From the NCBI RefSeq assembly GCF_001592755.1, contig NZ_LUKF01000017.1, forward strand, positions 124,001 through 188,000: a stretch of DNA of 64,000 nt, given 5' to 3'. Within the stretch, counting starts at the first letter, position 1. Each line of letters starts with the position of its first letter. Shown here in pieces: positions 1 to 9,168 of this stretch. The translations under genes were made by a program, and so were the position numbers. Origin of the DNA: Bdellovibrio bacteriovorus (lineage in GTDB: Bacteria; Bdellovibrionota; Bdellovibrionia; Bdellovibrionales; Bdellovibrionaceae). The notes beneath the pieces are model-generated. The model was not told the origin of the DNA and did not search any database. It saw only the letters and a program-made list of their open reading frames with translations.

Positions 1-506
1 GTATTCATATTCGGTCTTTGAGGGGCAATATTCAATACTAGGAACCAAAGTATCGATTAGCAGTACTGGAGTGCCGGCGGAGAGTACGTCTTGACTGAAA
101 CTTAACATAAATCACGAACGTTAGTCTCATTTTAGTCCAGAGATCTTTAAGTCGAGCAATATTACTTAAATGCAATCAAAGATCGATTGAAATACGAAAT
201 TTCTAATATCTTTTTCCCCGCCGAAAGCAAAAACCATCTCTCAGATTTCAAGTTTCTAATGAAGATCCGTGTGTCTTTCATCATTTTTTTGCCGTAGATA
301 CCCGGGAGAACGCCTAAAAACAGAGGTTTTCGGTGTCACCACCGCCATTCATGAAACCTCGTCTGGCGCGCTGCGCGTGCCATTTTTTTCTGTCGTCCTC
401 ACATTTTCATCTCGTACAATTGTGAGGGGAAAATAAATTCCAATCATGATCTGCATCATCGACATACGAGGTTGTATTCACGAAACTGAAAGGCAGGAGG
501 CTTCAC
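1..506. other. Gene-free region before the LuxR-type gene
   Basis: No credible coding frame was seen on either strand. The stretch is A+T-rich. It contains one good intrinsic terminator (364-389, listed separately) and, just after it, an inverted repeat with arms CCTCACA (397-403) and TGTGAGG (421-427) separated by 17 bases. That repeat sits about 80 bases upstream of the LuxR-type start and could be an operator for it. A terminator with no gene in front of it suggests either the 3' end of a transcript entering from the left or a small RNA. Confidence 0.5.
364..389 (+). terminator. Intrinsic terminator with no annotated gene upstream
   Basis: An 8-bp G+C-rich stem (364-371 with 375-382, one G-T wobble) closes a three-base loop and is followed directly by seven T (383-389). 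This is a textbook rho-independent terminator on the plus strand. It ends a transcript from the left, either from outside the window or from an unannotated RNA within 1-360. Confidence 0.7.
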
Positions 507-1025
507 GTGAATCTAAATGAAATGCTGAATGCTGAAATGAGTTTAGGTAAAAAAATGGGTGTTTGTGTGAAGGATTTGGAGCAGCGAGTGCTTTTTCAAA
601 ACGACAACTCCATTCATACCTGCGGCCCGATGGTGGGGCAGATTTGCAATAAGACATGCAATGCTCTTTGCAAAAAGATCGACGAGTGTAAAGCTGTGTC
701 TCCCGGTATGCATCTTTTTAAAGATCACGAAATTGATGGTCAAAAAGTGGATATCACGATTGTGAACGATGGCGAGCGTATCATGACGTTCATGTATCTT
801 CTGGAAAACCAAGAGCAAGCCAAGCTTAAACAAGAAGCTTTCTTCCGCGAAAAAGGTCTGACGAAGAGCGAATTGCGAATCATGAGCTTGGTGTTAGAAG
901 GTCATACGAATGCCGCTATCGCCGAAAAGCTTTTTATCTCTAAGGCGACTTTGAAAACGCATTTGAATAATATCTATAAGAAACTTCCAGACTCTATGCG
1001 TCCCTCACAGGGGCGGGGCGCTTAA
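507..1025 (+). CDS. LuxR-type transcriptional regulator with cysteine-rich N-terminal domain
   Basis: A 172-residue protein. The GTG start is chosen because GGAGG lies six bases upstream (496-500). Residues about 118-160 form a LuxR/GerE helix-turn-helix: LTKSELRIMSLV, then the spacing typical of the recognition helix, then TLKTHLNNIYKKL. The N-terminal ~115 residues match no receiver or autoinducer domain I recognise. They carry six cysteines at 20, 39, 47, 51, 55 and 61, which looks like a redox- or metal-sensing site (inference). The gene is monocistronic and converges with the Usp gene, the two stops sharing the bases TTAA at 1022-1025. The DNA-binding role is well supported; the signal is unknown. 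Confidence 0.8.
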   Translation: MNLNEMLNAEMSLGKKMGVCVKDLEQRVLFQNDNSIHTCGPMVGQICNKTCNALCKKIDECKAVSPGMHLFKDHEIDGQKVDITIVNDGERIMTFMYLLENQEQAKLKQEAFFREKGLTKSELRIMSLVLEGHTNAAIAEKLFISKATLKTHLNNIYKKLPDSMRPSQGRGA

Positions 1026-1996
1026 GGTGCAGGCGTATCAATAAAGCGGTCTTCCTGTTTGTCGTAGAAGTGACGAGTCAGAACATACACGGGGCAGGTC
1101 GCTTTACGAACCACATTGCGTGTGTAACTTCCTAAGAGGGCCGCACTCATAGGGCCGCTCTGTGCTTCCATCACGATTAAGTCAGACTGATGAGTGTCTA
1201 CGGCATCGATAATCAATTCATCAATCGGTTTAAAAGTATTATCAATATGGAAATGCGCGATCACGCCTTCCTTCGCGGCCCAATCCACCCATTGCTGGGC
1301 GCGATGAGATTGCGCCTCGATCTGACTTTCAACGATTTGTTCTAGCGTCATCATCTTCCCGTCGTAGTTGTAAACGCGAGGACGTGTATCCAGATCAAAA
1401 AGACTTTCAATAGGACGGGCGATAGCGTGCAGAAGCAAAACTTCGGCATTGAATTTACGGGCCAGATCTAAAACATGGCGGAAGTTGTCTTTTGAATGCT
1501 CTCCAAACTCCGTCGGGAACAAAATGCTACGACTGCTGCGTGTTTTTAAAGCGTGACTGCCAACCACACACACGGGCACTTCCGATTGCAGCAGTAAACT
1601 TTCCGCAAAGCTTCCTAAGATAAATCTTTGAAAGCCCTGGCGTCCGTGGCTTCCCACGATGATCAGATCCGCGTGGCTTTTTAAAGCGTAATTCGAAAGT
1701 GTCTCGGCGGCACCTGCGTGTGATTGCGAGGCGTGCGGAATGACTTTGGGTTCTTTTAAAAATGGAAGATTGTAGTCAGAAAGAACTTCGCGAAATAAAG
1801 ATTCTGCTGTTTTTGAATGGTCCGTCACCCAGGCCGGTACTTCGTAGGTGGGAAGAACGATTTCATTTTCCCTGAGCAGATAAAGTGGTTCAATCTCTGC
1901 CTGAGTGGTTTCATGAAGATGGGTGATGTAGTCCGCCATCTTCTGGTTTAGCTCTTTGTTATCCTCAAACGCGTCCATAGCCCAGATGATTCTCAT
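1022..1996 (-). CDS. Tandem-domain universal stress protein (UspA family)
   Basis: A 324-residue protein starting MRIIWAMD. The ATG at 1996 is preceded by GGGAGG, a better site than the in-frame ATG seven codons upstream. Two Usp folds lie in tandem, about residues 1-135 and 155-315. The first has an intact ATP-binding signature of the G-x2-G-x9-G-S type (GSHGRQGFQ then ILGS). The second is degenerate but keeps LLGSYTRNVVR. Such proteins are cytoplasmic and support survival of starvation or stress; the exact role here cannot be read from sequence. The gene is monocistronic and converges with the LuxR-type gene. Confidence 0.88.
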   Translation of the reverse strand: MRIIWAMDAFEDNKELNQKMADYITHLHETTQAEIEPLYLLRENEIVLPTYEVPAWVTDHSKTAESLFREVLSDYNLPFLKEPKVIPHASQSHAGAAETLSNYALKSHADLIIVGSHGRQGFQRFILGSFAESLLLQSEVPVCVVGSHALKTRSSRSILFPTEFGEHSKDNFRHVLDLARKFNAEVLLLHAIARPIESLFDLDTRPRVYNYDGKMMTLEQIVESQIEAQSHRAQQWVDWAAKEGVIAHFHIDNTFKPIDELIIDAVDTHQSDLIVMEAQSGPMSAALLGSYTRNVVRKATCPVYVLTRHFYDKQEDRFIDTPAP

Positions 1997-2095
1997 AAGA
2001 ACCTCCCACACATTCATTTTGCGCTGAAGGCTCTTAGTTATAAAAGGACGGCGAGGCTTGTCTGTCAGGAATCAAGAATTCACGACAGACTCTTG

Positions 2096-3949
2096 TTATT
2101 TGAAAAGAAGCTCTTGGGATTCCTTAAGATAGCTCAGACCTCTTGTATACATCTGTTCGCCATCAGCAGGGCAGGGAAGCGGATAATGAAAAAGCATGTC
2201 GTTTTGCCAGCGATAGCACTTATAGTTGCCGTAATCGCGGATATTAAAGACCACAGCCCATTCTCCTTCAAACCAAACTGAAGTTCCTAAGTGGAAAAGA
2301 CTCGCGCCCGTTGAAAAGTCCTGAGGACGCAGCAAAGATCTGCCTAAGAATTCAGGGGCGGAATTTCCGGTAAGGTCCGCGATCGTTGCGCCGACGTCAT
2401 TTTGTGAAAATGCACCGTGAATCAACTTAGGTTCGAAAGGAGCTTTTTTATTCCCGTCGACAGAATGATACTTCATAAGGAAAGGAATCGAGTAATGTTC
2501 AAAAATTCCATTCGCGGCAAAGCTCGTATGATCCGACACCAAAACAAAGAGCCAATCCTTTTTCCACGATCTTTTCTTTAAGGCCTCGTAAAATCCACGC
2601 AGTTCTTTATCCGCATGATGTGTGACACTTAAATGCAAAGATTGATTATTTTCTTCGCCAAAGGCCGGACGAACCCCTTTAGGTAAAGCAAGGTCGTGCG
2701 TTGTATTGGTGTTTATCCCAATCAGCATCGGCTCCGTCATGGTGTCCATTTTCTGAGCCGCGAATTTATAAAGATCTTGATCGAACACGCCCCAGGCGTT
2801 TTGTTCAATCATCGTCCAATCAGGAATCTCGCGCTTGCCATAAGAGTTTTGAAAACCTGTTTTTAAAACTAGAAGACCAACACCGCTCGTGTACTGATCA
2901 GAACCTTGAAAGAAGGCCGAGCTGTAGCCTTTTTTCTCTAGGAATTGCGGGAAACACTTGAAATCTTTGTTTTCGATTTCAGTGAACATAATACTTTTTC
3001 CGGGAGGATTTGGAAGGCTGCAAAGAGTGGCAAATAAACCTTCCGTCGTACGGTGGCCACCGGCCAGCATCAAGTCCACACGCAAAGACTCGGCACGAAG
3101 AGAGTTAAAGAAAGGAAGCACTTCTTCTTCGCCGACTTTTTTGTCGACGTAAACTCCGGGCCAGCCTTCCATAAAGACGATAACGATATTGCCATCAAAG
3201 TGGCCGACCGCTTTTTCAATTCCGCGACGAACGCGCCATTCATTGAAAATATCAAGACTCTTTACATGAAGAGGAACTTCGATATTTTCTTTGCTGGATT
3301 TTTTGCCGGCGAAGGCGGCCCATACGATGCCATAAGCGCCATTTAAGGCTAGAGTCGCACCTTTGCTGCCGCCTCCGGCACGATAAGCCCAAGAGGGATC
3401 TTGAGGAATGCCTTCAAAACCGCGAGCAAATACCACGCTGATCACTAAAACAAAAAGCAGAGCCAAAGATCTTTTCAGGACACCGTGCACCGGCTTATAG
3501 CGGGGAGTGAAAAAACGACCGACGAAGGACGCACCCAAAAAAGCGAAAAGCAGCTGCAACCAGTAAAGCTTTAAAAGATTTCCCAAAGAGCCTTGAATCG
3601 TAAAGAGGTTGTAGACCTCATAGGAAATATGACGGCCCGATTCTTTCGCGTAGATCGCATCCGTAGTAATCAGAATCGTATAACAAAGAAGCAAAAGACT
3701 GTTGATGCGCGAAAACGTTTTTTCTGAAAACGAAAACAGCAAAGAGCTTCCATAAAGCAAAAGATAAAGAAAGCTGGCAATCGCTAGATCGAAGTGCCAT
3801 CCGTATAGAAAAGGGCCAAGGGTGTTGTCGAAAGTTGCTGGAGCTGAAAAATCCCAAAGGTTCAGGTAAAGAGCTACGACAGCACGCAGAACCATCCCGA
3901 AGATCACAAGACGAAGAATGTAACGACCGGAAGAAATTAAAAACGACAT
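2096..3949 (-). CDS. LTA-synthase-like membrane sulfatase / phosphoglycerol transferase
   Basis: A 617-residue protein with about five N-terminal membrane helices (roughly residues 10-175), then a large periplasmic alkaline-phosphatase-fold domain (about 250-560). Visible motifs are IVIVFMEGWPG (metal site), GHRTTEGLFATLCS (region of the catalytic threonine), FFQGSDQ and LVSDHTS (late metal ligands). This is the architecture of the LtaS/OpgB-type family, which moves phosphoglycerol or phosphoethanolamine groups onto envelope glycans or lipids. In a diderm cell the substrate is probably a periplasmic glucan or LPS (inference). A terminator separates it from the MFS gene upstream, so it has its own promoter in the short gap after 3949. 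Confidence 0.82.
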   Translation of the reverse strand: MSFLISSGRYILRLVIFGMVLRAVVALYLNLWDFSAPATFDNTLGPFLYGWHFDLAIASFLYLLLYGSSLLFSFSEKTFSRINSLLLLCYTILITTDAIYAKESGRHISYEVYNLFTIQGSLGNLLKLYWLQLLFAFLGASFVGRFFTPRYKPVHGVLKRSLALLFVLVISVVFARGFEGIPQDPSWAYRAGGGSKGATLALNGAYGIVWAAFAGKKSSKENIEVPLHVKSLDIFNEWRVRRGIEKAVGHFDGNIVIVFMEGWPGVYVDKKVGEEEVLPFFNSLRAESLRVDLMLAGGHRTTEGLFATLCSLPNPPGKSIMFTEIENKDFKCFPQFLEKKGYSSAFFQGSDQYTSGVGLLVLKTGFQNSYGKREIPDWTMIEQNAWGVFDQDLYKFAAQKMDTMTEPMLIGINTNTTHDLALPKGVRPAFGEENNQSLHLSVTHHADKELRGFYEALKKRSWKKDWLFVLVSDHTSFAANGIFEHYSIPFLMKYHSVDGNKKAPFEPKLIHGAFSQNDVGATIADLTGNSAPEFLGRSLLRPQDFSTGASLFHLGTSVWFEGEWAVVFNIRDYGNYKCYRWQNDMLFHYPLPCPADGEQMYTRGLSYLKESQELLFK

Positions 3950-3972
3950 GGGCCCACATTAATCGAGAAAAA

Positions 3973-4005
3973 TAAAAAAGCCCACTCGGAAGTGGGCTTT
4001 TTTTA
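3973..4005 (-). terminator. Intrinsic terminator after the MFS transporter gene
   Basis: An 8-bp stem, AGCCCACT with AGTGGGCT (3979-3986 and 3991-3998), has a four-base loop. It is flanked by A's on the left and T's on the right, so it can act in both directions. On the minus strand it ends the MFS transcript and insulates the sulfatase gene. Confidence 0.88.
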
Positions 4006-4027
4006 AGATTTCGTCAAGGTGCCAAGC

Positions 4028-5572
4028 TTAGTTGGGGACGCCTGCGGGATCTGTGGAGGCACGCGCTTGCTGTTGTTGCAGCTTTTCTTCTTTTTTCTCT
4101 ACTTCCAAGATGTACTTTTTAGTAGCTGCGGGAAGTTCATTCCACATTCTAAGAGCTAAGAAAAGACCCATCACTGCAAACGGGATCAAGAATAAAGGCC
4201 AGTAGATCCAGTTCTTGTGTGAAAGATAACCAATCGCCAAAGATTGAATACCACTTCCTAAATAAACGCAGCCGTCGACGATACCAGAGGCTGTCGCTGT
4301 CATTTTTTTACCACCGAAGTCCGCCGCCGCGGTACCCGACATCAACGAGTGAACGCCGATAACTGTCAACGTGATCATAACCGCTGCAAGACCTAGCATT
4401 GTTGGATGATTCATCAAAGAGAACACCATGATGATCAAAAGAATAATCATGATACCGTTGTTGATCGCCGCTGGAGGTCCACGACGGGATTGGAATAAAC
4501 GGTCTGAAACAATACCTGCTGCAAATCCACCGAAGATACCCGTTAAGCAAAGAAGCAGACCCCAGTTTTTAATGAAGAATTGGGAACCTTCAAAGAAGAC
4601 CGGATTTGTATCTTTTGTTTCGTGGGCATAAACCAAGTACCACTGCATGATACCGTTACGAAGAACGCCGGAAGTAAAGTCTACTAAGGCGATTGTGATC
4701 ATCACCGGATTAGTGAAGATCTTTTTAAGCATGAAACCGATAGAGATTTTCAAGTTAGAGTCATCTTCACCTGGAGATGAAGACGCATCCGCCGTATCGA
4801 AGTCATCAAAGTTGGCTTCTTTTGGAGAGTCTTTAAGAAGAACGAAGTCGATCAAAGCCCAAACAATCAAAAGGAATGCGGGGATTGTGAACACCAACCA
4901 AGTGGCATTTGTCGTTCCTGTGTCGATAGCGAAGATGTGTTGGATAAAACCTTGGAACGCCGTTTTTTGACCTTCAATATGAAGCTTAGAGGCTTCAACG
5001 ATGGCTTGACCCCAGTCGAAGGCAAAGTAAACACCGAAAGAAATCAAAGTCCCGAAGATCGCGCCGAAGACACCGCGTTCACGTACGTGGAACCAATAAG
5101 CTTTTACTTTGATAATCGAAACCGCACCGTAAGATTGGAAGAACATATTCAATGCGAATAAGACAGAGAATGCGACAACCATGTTCGTTTTCAAACGACC
5201 CATCAAATAAAGATAAGTCACACCACCCATTAGGATGTTCATCAATGCGGAACCTAAAGCGGCAATGATGATTCCTTTTTTACCACCGATTCTATCGACA
5301 ATAGGGCCATTCAGGAGGAAAGAAAGACCGTAAGTGATTGTACCGGCAGCGAAGATCAGACCGAACTGCTCTTTCGTCATCATATCGCCCAAAGCGTTCT
5401 TAGAAACGTTCAGGTTGTAGCGGCCCATATAAAGGAAGGCGTAAGTCATGCCTAGAGGAAACCAGTTTACAAAGCGTCGGATCATGAATTTGCGCGAGTG
5501 TCCCAACGGATTGTTTTTAAAGTAGAGCGTGATCACCGCTGCAAGACATAAGCTTACGAGCAAAAGAGCCAT
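4028..5572 (-). CDS. MFS transporter, organophosphate:phosphate antiporter (GlpT/UhpT-like) type
   Basis: A 514-residue, very hydrophobic protein with about 12 membrane segments. The ATG at 5572 is chosen because GGAGGAACC precedes it; an in-frame ATG 18 codons upstream lacks such a site. YMGRYNLNVSKNAL near the end of helix 1 and LNGPIVDRIGGKKG in the first cytoplasmic loop resemble GlpT/UhpT-family antiporters. Compared with GlpT (~450 residues) it has an extra N-terminal helix and an acidic central loop. The likely substrate is a phosphorylated sugar or glycerol phosphate exchanged for phosphate (inference), which would suit an organism feeding on host cell contents. Its start faces the fumarase leader divergently. 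Confidence 0.82.
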   Translation of the reverse strand: MALLLVSLCLAAVITLYFKNNPLGHSRKFMIRRFVNWFPLGMTYAFLYMGRYNLNVSKNALGDMMTKEQFGLIFAAGTITYGLSFLLNGPIVDRIGGKKGIIIAALGSALMNILMGGVTYLYLMGRLKTNMVVAFSVLFALNMFFQSYGAVSIIKVKAYWFHVRERGVFGAIFGTLISFGVYFAFDWGQAIVEASKLHIEGQKTAFQGFIQHIFAIDTGTTNATWLVFTIPAFLLIVWALIDFVLLKDSPKEANFDDFDTADASSSPGEDDSNLKISIGFMLKKIFTNPVMITIALVDFTSGVLRNGIMQWYLVYAHETKDTNPVFFEGSQFFIKNWGLLLCLTGIFGGFAAGIVSDRLFQSRRGPPAAINNGIMIILLIIMVFSLMNHPTMLGLAAVMITLTVIGVHSLMSGTAAADFGGKKMTATASGIVDGCVYLGSGIQSLAIGYLSHKNWIYWPLFLIPFAVMGLFLALRMWNELPAATKKYILEVEKKEEKLQQQQARASTDPAGVPN

Positions 5573-6047
5573 GGTTCCTCCAGTAAAAATTTCCGAGAAG
5601 CTAATTGATAAATGATGAATTGGCAATCTAAAGAGCCTCTAAATCCACCTCGCAAATTTTAGGATTTTGTTAAGACGGCGCAGAGCCGCACTCAGAGTGA
5701 ATTTCCCTCTGAATCATTCGCTGATACGATGCAAAAACTTCATTCATTGGAGCCCAAAACGTGTTTATTCGCGGGCGCAAGTATCCATAAGCAAAACTTA
5801 TGGAAAGTCTAAAAATTATGAGTTTGTGCTTATAGGTCCAGGGCGATAAGTTTGTTTCAGAAGGAGACATAAGAAATCTTCTTCGACCCTCGGTAAGGTC
5901 CTTGACCACCTCTCACATACGCAAAGAGAGGACCCGGTCCCCAAAATTTTGCCGTACTCACGGCTCCTTAAATCCCACCATCAAAGCCCACCTAAAAGCC
6001 GCACCGAGGCTTGCGCGCGCTTAAGACGCAATGCTACATTCAATGGC
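5573..6047. other. Structured divergent intergenic region / fumarase leader
   Basis: A 475-base gap between divergent starts. The short open frames inside it have neither good ribosome sites nor protein-like composition. Several local hairpins are visible on the plus strand: GACC-A-CCTCTC pairing with GAGAGG-ACCC-GGTC (5904-5939), GCCGT-ACTC-ACGGC (5951-5964) and AAGCC with GGCTT about 40 bases further on. This could be a long fumA 5' leader or a separate structured RNA. I could not match it to 6S, SRP, tmRNA, RNase P or c-di-GMP riboswitch signatures. Confidence 0.4.
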
Positions 6048-7664
6048 ATGTCATTTAAATATTTCCCTCTCTACGAAAAACAAAAAGATACAACTCAATA
6101 TAAAAAAATCTCTTCGGATCACGTGCGAGTCGAAAAGCTAGGAGATAAAGAAGTCCTGGTCGTAGCACCGGAAGGCTTAGAGCTTATCGCGCAAGAAGCC
6201 CTAAGTGATGTTTCTCATCTTTTGCGTGCCAGCCACTTAGAAAAACTCGAAAGAATTTTGCAAGATCCTGAAGCTTCTCCAAACGATCGCTTCGTGGCTG
6301 TGGATTTGTTGAAAAACGCGATTATTGCGGCACAAATGGAATTTCCATCTTGTCAGGATACGGGAACGGCGATTGTTGTCGGTAAAAAAGGTGAGCGTGT
6401 TTTTACGGGCACCGACGATAAGGAGCATCTTTCAAAAGGCATTTTTAATACCTATCAAAAAAGAAACCTGCGCTTTTCTCAGATGGCGCCGATTTCTTTC
6501 TTTGAAGAAAAAAATACGGGTTCAAATCTTCCGGCCCAAATTGATATCTACTCTGAGCAAGGGGATGAGTATCATTTCTTATTCATGGCTAAAGGTGGGG
6601 GGAGTGCCAACAAATCTTACCTTTATCAAAAAACTAAAGCCGTTTTAAATCCGGATGGTTTTGAAAAATTTGTTCGCGAGACTTTGAATTCTTTAGGAAC
6701 AGCGGCGTGTCCTCCCTATCACCTGGCTTTTTGCGTAGGTGGCACTTCTGCGGAAGAGACTTTAAAAATTGTGAAGTATGCTTCTGCGGGTTATTTGGAT
6801 GGACTTCCTACTTCAGGCAGTGAAGGCGGCCGAGCTTATCGCGACTTGGAAATGGAAAAGCAAGTGGAGCAATGGGCGCGTGATACAGGTATCGGTGCTC
6901 AATTTGGTGGAAAGTATTTCGTGCATGATGTGCGCGTGATTCGTCTGCCTCGTCACGGAGCCAGCTGTCCGATCGGTGTTGGCGTGAGCTGCTCGGCTGA
7001 CCGCAATATCAAGGGCAAGATCACCCGCGACGGTATTTTCTTAGAACAGTTAGAGCTTCACCCTGAACAGTATCTTCCGAATCATTTGAAGGATGCGAGT
7101 GCAGAGGCTATTCAAATTGATTTGAATAAACCGATTCAAGAAACTCTTAAAATTTTATCAGCGCAAAAAGTGGCCACACGATTGATGCTCAATGGCCCGA
7201 TGATCGTAGCTCGCGATATCGCGCACGCAAAACTTAAAGAAAAAGTAGATCGTGGCGAAGGCGTCCCAGAGTATTTTAAAAACTATGCGGTTTATTACGC
7301 GGGCCCTGCGAAAACTCCGAAGGGTTATGCATCGGGTTCTTTTGGTCCAACAACGAGCGAGCGTATGGATCCTTATGTCGGCACCTTCCAAAATTTAGGT
7401 GGCTCGATGATTATGTTGGGTAAGGGAAACCGCAGCCCTCAGGTCACAGAGGCGTGTAAGACTTATGGGGGCTTTTATTTGGGATCTATCGGGGGACCTG
7501 CCGCGCGTTTAGGAAAAGAATGCATCACGAAAGTGGAAGTTCTAGATTTCCCTGAACTGGGTATGGAGTCTGTGTGGAAGATCGAAGTGAAAGACTTCCC
7601 GGCCTTTATCATTGTGGATGATAAAGGAAATGATTTCTTCAAGTCAGTGATTCGCAAATTATAG
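6048..7664 (+). CDS. fumA: Fumarate hydratase, class I (iron-sulfur)
   Basis: A 538-residue protein starting [12 protein letters not shown]. The start matches the usual N-terminus of E. coli FumA/FumB, although no strong ribosome site is visible. Near-identical family blocks appear throughout: [71 protein letters not shown] and [12 protein letters not shown]. Conserved cysteines in the first, fourth and fifth blocks fit the 4Fe-4S ligands and neighbouring sites. The enzyme hydrates fumarate to malate in the TCA cycle and is oxygen-sensitive. It is monocistronic, ends at a strong terminator, and has an unusually long leader. Confidence 0.96.
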   Translation: MSFKYFPLYEKQKDTTQYKKISSDHVRVEKLGDKEVLVVAPEGLELIAQEALSDVSHLLRASHLEKLERILQDPEASPNDRFVAVDLLKNAIIAAQMEFPSCQDTGTAIVVGKKGERVFTGTDDKEHLSKGIFNTYQKRNLRFSQMAPISFFEEKNTGSNLPAQIDIYSEQGDEYHFLFMAKGGGSANKSYLYQKTKAVLNPDGFEKFVRETLNSLGTAACPPYHLAFCVGGTSAEETLKIVKYASAGYLDGLPTSGSEGGRAYRDLEMEKQVEQWARDTGIGAQFGGKYFVHDVRVIRLPRHGASCPIGVGVSCSADRNIKGKITRDGIFLEQLELHPEQYLPNHLKDASAEAIQIDLNKPIQETLKILSAQKVATRLMLNGPMIVARDIAHAKLKEKVDRGEGVPEYFKNYAVYYAGPAKTPKGYASGSFGPTTSERMDPYVGTFQNLGGSMIMLGKGNRSPQVTEACKTYGGFYLGSIGGPAARLGKECITKVEVLDFPELGMESVWKIEVKDFPAFIIVDDKGNDFFKSVIRKL

Positions 7665-7680
7665 TTTAGAAAATAAAAAA

Positions 7681-7704
7681 GGCGTCTTAAAGACGCCTTT
7701 TTTT
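7681..7704 (+). terminator. Bidirectional terminator between fumarase and the AI-2E family permease
   Basis: A 7-bp stem, GGCGTCT with AGACGCC (7681-7687 and 7691-7697), is followed by seven T and preceded by A's. The permease stop codon (7703-7705) overlaps the T run, so one hairpin serves both converging genes. Confidence 0.9.
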
Positions 7705-8755
7705 ATATCATCTCAGGTTCTTCGCGCTTAAGAAGCAGCGGACTTAATCCCGCAAAAAGATTCATAATCACAGGGCCAATCAAGAGTCCCGGTAGGCCAA
7801 TCATAATGATGGCACCGACGACACAGGTAAATCCAATCACGGCCGAGATCTTATTTTCTTTACCCACCATGAAAGGCTTTAAAATATTGTCGATACTTCC
7901 GGCAATAGTCGCAACAACAACTAAACCGATCCCGTTCCCAGTTCTTCCTCCGATAAAGGCCAGTATCGCCAAGAGATAACCGACCGGAGCAGCCCCGATA
8001 ACCGGGATAAAAGAGACGAAGAAGGTGAGTGTCAGTACCAAGAAGAAATCACCTTCGCCGAAAATCAAGCTGCCAATCCCGATAACTCCGGCTTGGATAA
8101 GTCCGATCACTAAAGTTGAAAACAATGTCACTGAACAACTTTTCTTTGAAACATCAATCAAGCGGTCTGTCAGATCGGGCTTCAAAAGACTGTATTTAAA
8201 TACAAACTCTTTGATGGCCTGAGCCTTTGATAGAAGAAGCGCCAAGGTAATAACAAAAACAAAACTTGCTAAGAAAATAGCGGGCAGCTGTCCTAGGATA
8301 TCCGTGGAATACTGAAAAACAATTTCTCCGGACTTGCGAAGAATGCTGTTGGCCATATCGGCCGCGGGAGTCGCAATATCAGTTCCAGTCCATCCCGAAA
8401 TCTTTTTTAGATATCCCAAAATTAGGTCTTTAAGTTCGTGAATCTGCCCGACCAGTTTATCGGTTTTAATAACTTCGGGCTGACTGATATAAGAAATCAG
8501 TCGGTAAATCGCGAGCGAAATCGGAATCCAGAAAATCGCAAAGCCTCCCAGAAGTGTCAGAGCAATAGCGGGTTTTCTTTTTACCTTTAGTTTTTTACCC
8601 AGACGCTCGACAAAATCATGAAGGCCCAAGGCAAAGACACCGGCGATCATAAAGGGCATTAAGAACGGCAAATTAATAAATAGAAACGCGACGAGCAGAA
8701 TTAGGAAAACGCCCCAGCGAACCGCCACGTCTTTGTTTTTTAGAAAATCAATCAT
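7703..8755 (-). CDS. AI-2E family (PerM/YdiK-like) transporter
   Basis: A 350-residue membrane protein with about eight helices and the family layout. An N-terminal hairpin of two helices is followed by a long soluble segment (about 85-150), then the conserved helical block with LVIGLIQAGVIGIG, FVSFIPVIGAAPVG and the late GLLIGPVI. Family members export small molecules (AI-2 in one case) or act as Na+/H+ antiporters; the substrate here cannot be told. Its ATG overlaps the TGA of the upstream secreted-protein gene (ATGA at 8752-8755), so the two are probably translated together. Confidence 0.82.
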   Translation of the reverse strand: MIDFLKNKDVAVRWGVFLILLVAFLFINLPFLMPFMIAGVFALGLHDFVERLGKKLKVKRKPAIALTLLGGFAIFWIPISLAIYRLISYISQPEVIKTDKLVGQIHELKDLILGYLKKISGWTGTDIATPAADMANSILRKSGEIVFQYSTDILGQLPAIFLASFVFVITLALLLSKAQAIKEFVFKYSLLKPDLTDRLIDVSKKSCSVTLFSTLVIGLIQAGVIGIGSLIFGEGDFFLVLTLTFFVSFIPVIGAAPVGYLLAILAFIGGRTGNGIGLVVVATIAGSIDNILKPFMVGKENKISAVIGFTCVVGAIIMIGLPGLLIGPVIMNLFAGLSPLLLKREEPEMI

Positions 8756-9087
8756 TGGACTTCACAATCCATGCGACAGTCTGAACGACAGTTCACCCAA
8801 GTGCCATCGTGGCGAGGTGGAAGATAGTTGGGATTGCAATAAGTACTACAAAAAGCCGTGTAAGAAAGAGCACGACCGCGGTGACTCATTTCGCAAGTCC
8901 ATCGTGCATCACGTTCGGCATCTTGTTCTGCTCGGTTTTTAGCATTGGACAAACAGAAAGAACCGCTGTTGGCATTGCAAAAAGAATTTTCGCTTCCACG
9001 TCCGGTCACGGTGATTCGGCGAGTGGCTTCAGCGGTGAAGGCGAAAAGTTGAAGCAGTAATACCCCAATGAAGAGTGATGTTTTCAT
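8752..9087 (-). CDS. Small secreted cysteine-rich protein, unknown function
   Basis: A 111-residue protein. The ATG at 9087 has GGGAG upstream and begins a signal peptide (MKTSLFIGVLLLQLFAF, likely cut after AEA). The mature part of about 90 residues holds eight cysteines in paired style: FCNANSGSFC, WTC, FCSTYC, NCRSDC and MDC. That fits four disulfides in an oxidising compartment. No family recognised. The ATGA overlap with the AI-2E family permease suggests a shared job, perhaps at the cell surface (inference). The VKOR-DsbA fusion at 49171-50376 could supply disulfides to such proteins. Confidence 0.7.
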   Translation of the reverse strand: MKTSLFIGVLLLQLFAFTAEATRRITVTGRGSENSFCNANSGSFCLSNAKNRAEQDAERDARWTCEMSHRGRALSYTAFCSTYCNPNYLPPRHDGTWVNCRSDCRMDCEVQ

Positions 9088-9168
9088 AATGTCTCCCACT
9101 CTTTCAATGAACGCACAGTTTAGAGTGGGAGGCAATATGTAGCTTTGTCAAAGCAGGGCGTCGAGCGA

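Noticed and set aside
181-420. c-di-GMP riboswitch in the region before the LuxR-type gene
   Set aside because: I looked for the conserved GEMM-type loops (such as GCAAACC and GACGCAAAGCC) and did not find them on either strand.
5667-5909. Short frames on both strands in the fumarase leader (60 and 79 residues)
   Set aside because: No clear ribosome site, composition unlike neighbours, and the two overlap each other. The region looks like structured RNA instead.
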